Shown: positions 56,501-64,000 of the stretch, in pieces
How positions within the stretch are numbered: the stretch's first letter is position 1
Layout: every line of letters starts with the position of its first letter
Assembly (NCBI RefSeq): GCF_030445035.2
Contig: NC_080685.1
Span: 113,200,432 to 113,264,431 of the forward strand
Length of the DNA: 64,000 nucleotides
Direction of reading: 5' to 3'
From: Dasypus novemcinctus
Lineage: Eukaryota; Chordata; Mammalia; Cingulata; Dasypodidae
Translations under genes and position numbers: made by a program
The notes under the pieces: generated by a model
The model's input: the letters and a program-made list of their open reading frames with translations, nothing else
Databases searched by the model: none
Told to the model about the DNA's origin: nothing

Positions 56501-56819
56501 AGTGTGGAGTCTGTACCTTCCCTGCTGAAGTCTTTCTCATCCTAAGAGTACCCTTGCTGGAAGATATGGGCATGAGACTTTGTGGTTCTAATATGTACTT
56601 TACTGATCACTAGTAATGTTGAATGCATTTTCATACTCCTTCCATTCACTGCACTCCTTCCACTCACTGCAGAAATTATGATTTATGATTTACAGAGAGG
56701 GGACATGGTGAATCATTTGTACTTTGAGATGTTCACATCCTTTGAGAACCCAAACACACAGCCCTGTTCTCAGAAATGCTTCATGTTCCTGCATCAAGGG
56801 TCCCCTCCATGAAGAGGGG

Positions 56820-56900
56820 AAGGATAGGTTAAGAGAAATGGAGTTACCATTGGACCCAGCAATCCTGCTTGTAGGTATTTGTCCAAGAGAGTTATTTTTC
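56820..56900 (+). mobile_element. Old L1 fragment
   Basis: 'gttaccattggacccagcaa' and 'cctgcttgtaggtatttgt' are the well-known L1 3' block. Confidence 0.6.
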
Positions 56901-57139
56901 ACTTAATAACTTATATACTGATATTTTAGTTACTTTATTCCTATCTCTAAGAAAAAGGACCATTTAGGTTATACAGTTTTTCTGGATTTCCTTTGGAATT
57001 CTTTTTTAGTGGTTTCTCTGAGAATAATATAGGTGTCACAGTCTAAAAGAATTGTTTTACCCATCCAAGTAAAATGTGGACACCTTACAGCCATAGGAAT
57101 CATTTAATCCCCTTTTTTGCTGAAGCGGTCTTCTGAGTT

Positions 57140-58019
57140 CCCAATCTAAGGTATAACTTCTGCAAGCATTTTGTATTTTTATAATTTTTCAAAATTCATT
57201 CATATATTTAACAGTTTATCAGTTGAAAAAAAGTTATTGTTTCTCCCCAGATACTCACCATTCCTGATCCACATCTTTTATTCCTGCAATTGAAAGCTTC
57301 CTTCTTGAATTATTTCCATTTAGCCTGAAGTTCCTTTCCCATCTCTGTAGAGCAAGTCATCAGGTGATGAATTCACTTGTTTTTCCATCCTCTCCTTCTG
57401 TCTTTATTTTGTCTTTAAACTTTAAGCAACTTTTGATGAATGCAGTATTCTTGGTTGAGGGTTTTTTCTTTTAGCCCTTTAATCAGGTTTTTCACTCTTA
57501 TGGCCTCTATATTTTCGGAAGAGAAATCAAAGACCTTCAAACTGTTATTCTTCTACAAATAAATTGTCAAATTTTCTGACTCCTTTCAAGATTTTGTCTT
57601 CATCTTTAGTTTTCAGCAGTTTGATTATGATGTATCAGGGTGAGATTTTGAGTCCCTTGGATCTATATGTCATAGAGTAGTGTTCAGCCATTTTTTCCGT
57701 TACCTTTTTATTGGCACCGGCCTCTTACTGCTCAACCCAGTCTTTCGAATGAATATTAAAACTTTTGTATTGCCCCACAGATCATGAGACTCAGTTTTGG
57801 ATCAATTCTGTCTTTCTCACTTACTATCTATTCTCAGATTATATCATTTCTATTCATCTAAATTCCATCTTACCAATTCATTCATCACTTATTTGTCTTC
57901 TCTGAGATTGCTCAATGAATTTTTTTACTTTCTATAACTTTATGTTTTGATCAGCAGTTGTCATGTACATCTTTTCTTTGTTTCTTTTTCTCTGCTGAGA
58001 ACTCTTATCTTTCCATTCC
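57140..58019 (-). mobile_element. Old L1M fragment
   Basis: In complement, blocks such as 'cagcagtttgattatgatgt' and 'cttatggcctctatattttc' match an old L1M region. The following retroposon inserted into it. Confidence 0.55.
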
Positions 58020-58033
58020 ATTAAAGAGAATGC
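58020..58033. repeat. Target-site duplication, left copy
   Basis: ATTAAAGAGAATGC, repeated with one mismatch at 58,849-58,862. Confidence 0.85.
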
Positions 58034-58848
58034 CCTTTGATGGAGTTGGATGGAGATGTGACTTCTCTACACATGCCTTTTCTGTCAATTTCACTGAACC
58101 TGTGGTTGGGGCTGGGGTTGGTGTGTGCTCAGTAGGCTTGGGTCTCTGGACTGTGTTCCAGCTGGGCCCTGAGCCTCAGCAGAGTAGCAATATCTACTTT
58201 CCAGTTCATTGGACTTACCCAGGTCAGCTAAGAGGAAGGTGAGGATAGCCAACCACCACACCAGGGTACCAAGAGAGTCTACAACTGCAAATGGGATAAT
58301 ACAATCCATCAGCCATGTGGGCTGTAAGCCCCCTCTCAGTTTATACTTGGAGTGGACATTTGCCATCCCAGGGTCCACAAGATGGAGGAAGAGTATGGAA
58401 TGGAGTGCATTTGCTGGTATTCTAGTATAGAACTATTGTGATTCTAGGATTGGAAGAAATTGTATCCTTTATGTCAATACAGTGGCAACAGGGGTTGCTG
58501 AGGGCAGGGAGATGGAAGAAGAGTTGTGATATGCAGACACTTTTGGGATTTCGGGTTGACCTGAATGGTATTATGGGAATAGATGGAGGATATTTTATGT
58601 CCTGCCTTGGCCCACTGGATAGACTGGGGGAGAATGTAGGCTGTACAGTGTAAACTGCAGCCCTTGTGGCATAGCAGTGCTCCAAAATGTTTACAGCAAA
58701 TGCAGTGAATGTTCCATGCTGATGAAAGAGGTTGTCGATGTGGGAGGAGTAGGGTTGGTGGGGAGTAGTGTATTTGGGAGCCTCTTATATTTTTTTAATG
58801 TAACACTTTGTGCGGTCTATGTATCTTAAAAACAAAACGGACAAAAAA
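58034..58848 (+). mobile_element. Lineage-specific LINE-dependent retroposon
   Basis: Plus-strand copy of about 815 bp with an A-rich tail and 14-bp target duplications. It is truncated at the 5' side and lacks the longer G-rich tract of the 54.2-kb copy, so it belongs to the other 3' subtype. It interrupts an old L1. Confidence 0.75.
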
Positions 58849-58862
58849 ATTAAAGAGAACGC
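58849..58862. repeat. Target-site duplication, right copy
   Basis: ATTAAAGAGAACGC, one mismatch to 58,020-58,033. Confidence 0.85.
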
Positions 58863-58929
58863 ACCTTAATCTCATTGAGCATAGACAGAACAACCATTTT
58901 GTCTGATAAATCCTTCTGTGGTTAATTTA

Positions 58930-59655
58930 AGACAGTGTCTACCTATTGAATTTTCCCTTAATAGGTCAGGTTTTCCTAGTTTTTTGAATATTACATAGGG
59001 TATATTTGAGTGATATTTTGATAAGTGTGTTTACATTGTGAAACTATTTCAAGTCCTTCTTGCCTAGCTTAGCCACTTATTGATTCCATGGGAATCTGAG
59101 GACCAGTTTTTCCATTTCTGTAAAGAGTCTACTCAATTTTGATTTTGAATTTAATCTGTAGTTTCCTTTGCATAGTATTGATATCAGAACAATATTTAGC
59201 TGATGAACAATAGACATCTTGCTATTTGTTTAGGTCTTCAGTGCCACTCAGCAGTGGTTTTCTAATTTCAATATATACATTCTGGTTAAATTCTTAGATA
59301 TTTTATTCATTAGAGGCTATTTGATTGAAAATTTTTAAAAGTTCTATGTAAGATTGTTCTATGCTGGATTGTAGAAACAAAAATGACTTTTGCCTTGTAT
59401 ATCTTGTATCTTTCAATTTTGCTGAATGCCTTTATTAGTGCCATTACTATCCTTGTGGATTCTTTGGGATTTTGCTTGTAAAGGATTAGGCCGTCTGTGT
59501 TTGTAGAAATAGCTTTACTTCTTCCTTTCCAGTTTGGATGCCTTTCATTTCTTTTTCTTGCCTGATTGCTCTAACAAGAACTTCAGTTCAATGTCGAATA
59601 GCAGTGATGAAAGTTCACTACCTTATCTTGTTCCTGATCTCGGGGAAAGATATGT
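58930..59655 (-). mobile_element. Old L1 ORF2 fragment
   Basis: The plus strand shows the complement of L1 reverse-transcriptase coding sequence, with blocks such as 'tttcttgcctgattgctct', 'tcaatttgaatt'-like and 'catgctggattg'-like. Stops break every frame. Confidence 0.75.
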
Positions 59656-60010
59656 TGCTACAGTTTATGTAGACGCAGTGCAGCTGCTCATGGAGTTGAA
59701 TGACTTCCACCAATGACCATCCACTCAGTGAGCATTAGAACATCCCCAGGGTACAGGAAGTCTCAGAGTGCATTTCCAAAGTCCTGGAATTTTAGCTAAT
59801 TTTAGGAGGCTAACATTCTGATCATTTTGAATGGCATCTTTCTTGTTAATGTTTATGTATTCAGTTGTTCATAATGAGATCAAGATATGATATAGCTGAA
59901 ATATTTTTACGTGTTCCTAAATTTTAATATTCTGTAAACCATTTTAAATGACTTTTTTTGTTTGTAAAGGTTATTCCTAAAATAGTGCTTTTAATGTAAC
60001 AAGGACAGGT

Positions 60011-60930
60011 ATTAAGGACAATCCTTGGGGACCATGGAAAATATTGCTTTGGGGGTTGTTGGTGTATGTGCCTGAGGATAGTTATAAAGCTACTTGGTGC
60101 TATATATGTAGTCCAGATATATGTAACATTTTTCTTATGTGATTAGGAATCGAAACAATATAAATCATATAAATATATACAAACAAAGTGATTCAGAAAT
60201 GAAATACATTTAAAGACATACAATTAAAAATACCCTTAAAGATAATTGATTCTGGAAATATATAGACCTTTATCTTTTAGGGAATGACTAGATTTTGGCA
60301 AAGTGGTTTTAGCTGTTCCACATCAAGACAGGAGCATACATTCAAAGGAGATATTCACTACTCAGATTCAGAAACAAATAGACAATAAAAGGTGCAAAAG
60401 AGGTAATGATAGTGAAGACCCATATTTAAGAGTGATAGAAGTACAGAACCCAGAAATATCAGGAAGAAAGCTGTTATATATATTTTTAATTTCAAAGAAT
60501 ATTTGGACAGAGACAGATCTGTGTTGTTCGGAATGCTATTTTGAATCTTGTTTCTATCTACAAATTTTTAAAAAATCATATGAAATACCAACAGAAAAAA
60601 AATTGATATTATTTCCAATACAGGTATAAAGGCAGAGTAACACTACTACATGAACGAATGTTCTTCATTTTGATGTACATTATGTAGTGAAATGTAGTAT
60701 CTCAAAAAGAAGGTAAAAGCAGTAATGAAAGGAAACAGTACAAGAAAGAACATCATCAATGAAATAGGAAAGAAAACTCAAAAATGAAGGGACAGAAATC
60801 AGAGAAGAATAAGAAAACATGGGAAAAATCATTTCATGATTTACATATAAACTAGAAGAAACAGTGAAAAGGTAATACCTAAATAGAAAGAGAAGTTAAA
60901 AAGAAGAAATTGCTTAAGAGAAATTTAATG
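60011..60930. other. Unassigned insertion in copy B
   Basis: AT-rich DNA absent from copy A. I cannot name it. A 108-codon plus-strand frame at 60,303 lacks support. Confidence 0.35.
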
Positions 60931-62846
60931 TAATGTAAAAGATTTGAGAAAAAAATGTCAAAAGTTTAAGATCATCATAGAAAGGCCAATATATGAATAC
61001 TGCAGTGTTCGAATGAGAAGCTAAAGGCAAATACTTGTAGCAATTATTAAAAATTATTACTCCATTTTTTTCTGGAAAGAATTATTTGAAGCTCCATATT
61101 AAAATTACACACTGAGCATTGATACAGAAGGTCTAAAGATAAGGCAAATTATAGTGAAATGACTATGGTTTAAAGAAAACATAAAACCATTTATTAGAGG
61201 AAAGCATGTGGCATTGTGGAAAGAACATTAGAATCTCATCCACATTTTTGAGAACTATATTTTGTGCTATGTGAAAATGGGGTAATATTTTGTGGAAGAA
61301 AATGTGAATCATGGTTTTATCCCCGGCAAGACTGAAAAGAAAGTGAAAAAGACAGTGAATTTGAAGTTATCCTGCTAGACCAAGGGTGATGTTATTGCCA
61401 TAATCCCTTCCAGGTGTGTAAACAGATTTCAGTAAATGAAATGTCTGGAAGACATTGTCCTGAGGATGGAAGTTGAGCACTAAGTTTTCAGTTACTTGTT
61501 CAACTATCAAACATTGAGGATTCTATGAGAGAGTAGTGACCTTGGTGGGAGCCAGGCAGGAGACCAAATTTTATAATTAATTTGGCTCTAACTTTGTTTA
61601 ACATGCTGATCTAAATATGTGTTTAATTTCTTTTGACAAATTAAGAAACACTAGTAATAGGAGAAAATATTGATTAGTAATATCTAACATTAAATGTAAA
61701 ATGTTTCTCTAAAACTAAATCTAAATTTATCTAACTAAATTCTAAATTGTCATGAAATTGATTTATTTGCATATGGGTAGAAGAGGGTAAGCACAGAGGC
61801 ATCTCTAAATACTATATGATCTACAGCTCTTCTAAGCTCAGGCTGGGGCCTCCAGCTTAAGGCCTTTATAGCTGTCAATGGTGGGATCTGCAATAAATGC
61901 ACAGGGTATAGAATCACCAGATACAGAGAGACGGATGGAGGAGGGGTTTTGCTGGTGAAGGTTGCGGGACTGAGAAGGTACAATAGACCCTGGAGAAGCA
62001 AAGTTGGCCCCTGATACCTAGGAACCAGATCCAAATGCCACTGAATTCCTACTGCTACTCTGGGCTTAAGGTACCATCTGTGTCTCAGTGTCTGTAAATA
62101 TCCAACTGAAGGGATTTAATCTGTTTGCTTGGATGGGCGCCCTTGAAGTGACTCTTCCCTGAAGAGTAAGTTTGACTGTAGGAACTCCAGGAAGAAAAGG
62201 CAGAGTCCTATATATCTGACCAGGTGAGAAGCAGGACATCTGAAGGATAGGTGTGGAGGTGATAACCCTGCTTCCCCAACCCCTGCCCCCTACACAGTCC
62301 AAGTCATGACTGCCTCTTCACATTACTATTGGACAGGTTCCTTTTTCTCTCTAAAGACTAGTTCCATTTTAAAACACACCAAAACATACCTGTGCTTTTT
62401 GGTTAAAAAACAGCTAGGCTCTAGTACTAAAAACATAAGGTTTCTTACACGGGTATATTCCAACATGAAAACATTACAGAAGACACTCCTTTTAACAAGA
62501 TGCTATAAGCATTATATTTATCTTTAATTAATTATGAAAGTAAAAAATAAATAAAAGGAACATAAGTAACTTGCAATTCTACCCATTTCACTCATCCCAA
62601 GTGAGCTCTTCATTGGCCATTCTTTCAGGTTTGTATGAGTTATACATACATAAAAAACTTCTAAAGAACCACAGCTTGAGGAAAGGTGGCATGAGCTCAC
62701 CAGGGATGTGAACAGGACCCTACAGAGGCTGAGAACCCTCAGGGCTTGGGCAACTGCCAGTCGGGACTTAAATTTCCCCCTAAGATGGAAACTGGCCTAG
62801 AATACCTACCCTACCTGCCTGCGAGGGACCCCAGAGGGCCATTGTC

Positions 62847-63242
62847 GTTATTATGGATTGAATCAGGTCCACCCATAAAGTCATGTTTTTGTCCTAACCT
62901 CCGTTCTTACAAATCTGAACTCATTCTAAGAACGCCAAAGATCATACTAATGAATGTGAGTCCAACTTTGATCAGGGGGGCCTTAATCTAAAATGACTGG
63001 AGACCTTATAAGAAGAAAATTAGGCACATTCAGGCACAGGAGATAGGAGGCAGATGGCCAAGAGATGGAGGCAGAGGTTCAGTTATGGATTGCTGGCAAG
63101 CTGCCACCACCTTCAGAGAAAGCACAGTGCAGCCTAAACCACGATTTTGGATTTCTAATCTCAATCTGTGAGACAATCAATTCCTCTGTTTGAGCTAGCT
63201 GGTTACGAGTATTGATTAAAGCAGCCCTGGCAAACTAAGACA
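62847..63242 (+). mobile_element. MLT1-class MaLR LTR
   Basis: It starts 'gttattatggattgaatcag', passes through 'gaccttataagaagaaaatt' and 'tctgtgagacaatcaattcc' and ends 'gcaaactaagacag', matching the usual order of an MLT1/MST LTR. It lies inside the 1.5 kb absent from copy A. Confidence 0.75.
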
Positions 63243-63739
63243 GCCTGATTCACCCTTTTTCCAGAGACCTGAATTGGCGGCATTTAGGTTCACTCCACCC
63301 TGTTCACCAGACTCATTAATAAACAGGAGAGGCTTTTGTTGACTGTGAATGGATTATGAGTGCAAACTTCACTTCAGCAGAGCTGAGGTGTTGAACTAAT
63401 CCAGGGGCTATCTTCACGAAGAATGCAGTGTGAGTGTACTAAGGCTTAAAAGGGGCTAGTGCCCTCTCCTGCAAGTTAAGGAGCCTTTGGAGGCTGTGGC
63501 TTGTATGGAATGAGGTTTTGTTCCCTGAGAAGAGGTTGTGAGGATATACTCTACTTGCCTGTGCTTATTTTTGACCGGCCAGTTCTTGTCTCCACCTCCA
63601 TGTTCACCCTCGTTTGTGGCAACACCAATGTTCTCCTTAGTTTTACTGCTTTTCCTGAAGTGCCAAAGAGAAAGTTAGGAAAGAAATGTAATATGTGTAA
63701 CTTAATTCCCTTCCCCTTTTCATCCTATTCACTCCACAT

Positions 63740-63856
63740 TCACATTTCCTTTTCCTCTTCTTCCTGTCTTTTCATTTCTTCAGTGCCTTCTGGGTATTCC
63801 AGGAAAAGAGAAATTATGAAAAGAGACTCCTCCTTCACCTCAAACAGTGTAGTAAG
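63740..63856 (-). CDS. Unidentified gene, candidate last exon, copy B
   Basis: On the minus strand an acceptor (ctgttccttacAG) opens 39 codons in phase 0: LTTLFEVKEESLFIISLFLE, then an acidic tail ending EEEEKEM and TGA. The counterpart in copy A keeps the acceptor, the phase and the first 26 residues with substitutions. The upstream exons of this copy would lie beyond the right edge. It is the likelier ancestral form because its tail is uninterrupted relative to A. The family is not recognised. Confidence 0.5.
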   Translation of the reverse strand, partial: LTTLFEVKEESLFIISLFLEYPEGTEEMKRQEEEEKEM

Positions 63857-64000
63857 CTGTAAGGAACAGAAAAAACTTGCTTGTCCAGAGATACCATTTG
63901 CAGGAACATACCTGTGAGGGGAGAGTCCAGCCCAGAACCAAGTTTATAAGTGCCCTCCAAAAGAGTGGCCCACAGCACCTGACTCCCAGCCCAGCTCCCA

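Larger units (their letters stand above)
59690..64000 (-). repeat. Segmental duplication, copy B
   Basis: Ordered counterpart of 42,640-44,660, stretched by later insertions of about 0.9 kb (60,010-60,930) and 1.5 kb (61,985-63,560). It contains a second last exon and runs off the right edge of the window. Confidence 0.8.

Noticed and set aside
60303-60629. 108-codon plus-strand frame
   Set aside because: AT-rich, with no homologue or splice support. It lies in DNA absent from the paralogous copy.
1-64000. CRISPR arrays, bacterial operons or riboswitches
   Set aside because: The window is mammalian. The only regular repeat arrays are minisatellites and microsatellites without spacers.

Overview
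This window is mammalian nuclear DNA and has the look of a xenarthran genome, most likely armadillo. The grounds are many tRNA-like SINEs of the DAS type (A-box and B-box heads with G-rich or CT-rich tails), short LINE-1 3' ends with target-site duplications, MIR fragments, MaLR-type LTRs and endogenous retroviruses. Nearly all long open frames are repeat shadows. No intact, conventional single-exon gene is present. The species call rests on remembered repeat types and was not checked by a search.

Layout. 0-11 kb: gene-poor, with a strong CTCF-like motif (about 1.57 kb), a remnant of a class I retroviral envelope (about 6.3-7.6 kb) split by a lineage-specific retroposon, and another copy of that retroposon with perfect 16-bp target duplications (8.4-9.5 kb). 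11-12.5 kb: GC-rich island carrying a 21-bp G-rich minisatellite. 12.6-23 kb: a mosaic of MIR, old L1M, young L1 and DAS SINEs, including a perfect 85-bp tandem duplication. 23-27.6 kb: a large GC-rich block with a 39/40-bp minisatellite of about 31 copies. It is followed by a promoter-like stretch with six CCAAT boxes at 16- or 25-bp spacing, GC boxes and E2F-like sites, and a candidate first exon. A phase-matched candidate second exon lies at 29.56 kb.

33.2-41.9 kb: an RPL26 processed pseudogene, then a relatively young provirus on the minus strand. The provirus has two roughly 388-bp LTRs, a 6-bp target duplication, a Lys-tRNA type primer-binding site, a Gag matrix start, RNase H and integrase remnants of betaretrovirus type, a 2-kb AT-rich non-coding stretch where most of gag-pol should be, and three successive, different envelope transmembrane remnants.

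42-64 kb: on the minus strand five exon-like segments (48.8, 47.9, 46.7, 44.8 and 44.3 kb) join in phase to a 154-codon frame that I cannot assign to a family. Its last exon and 3' flank have a diverged second copy at 59.7-64 kb, and its first exon has a decayed copy at 51.3 kb. This points to a small, tandemly duplicated gene cluster that continues beyond the right edge. This cluster and the chimeric provirus are the two most interesting parts of the window.
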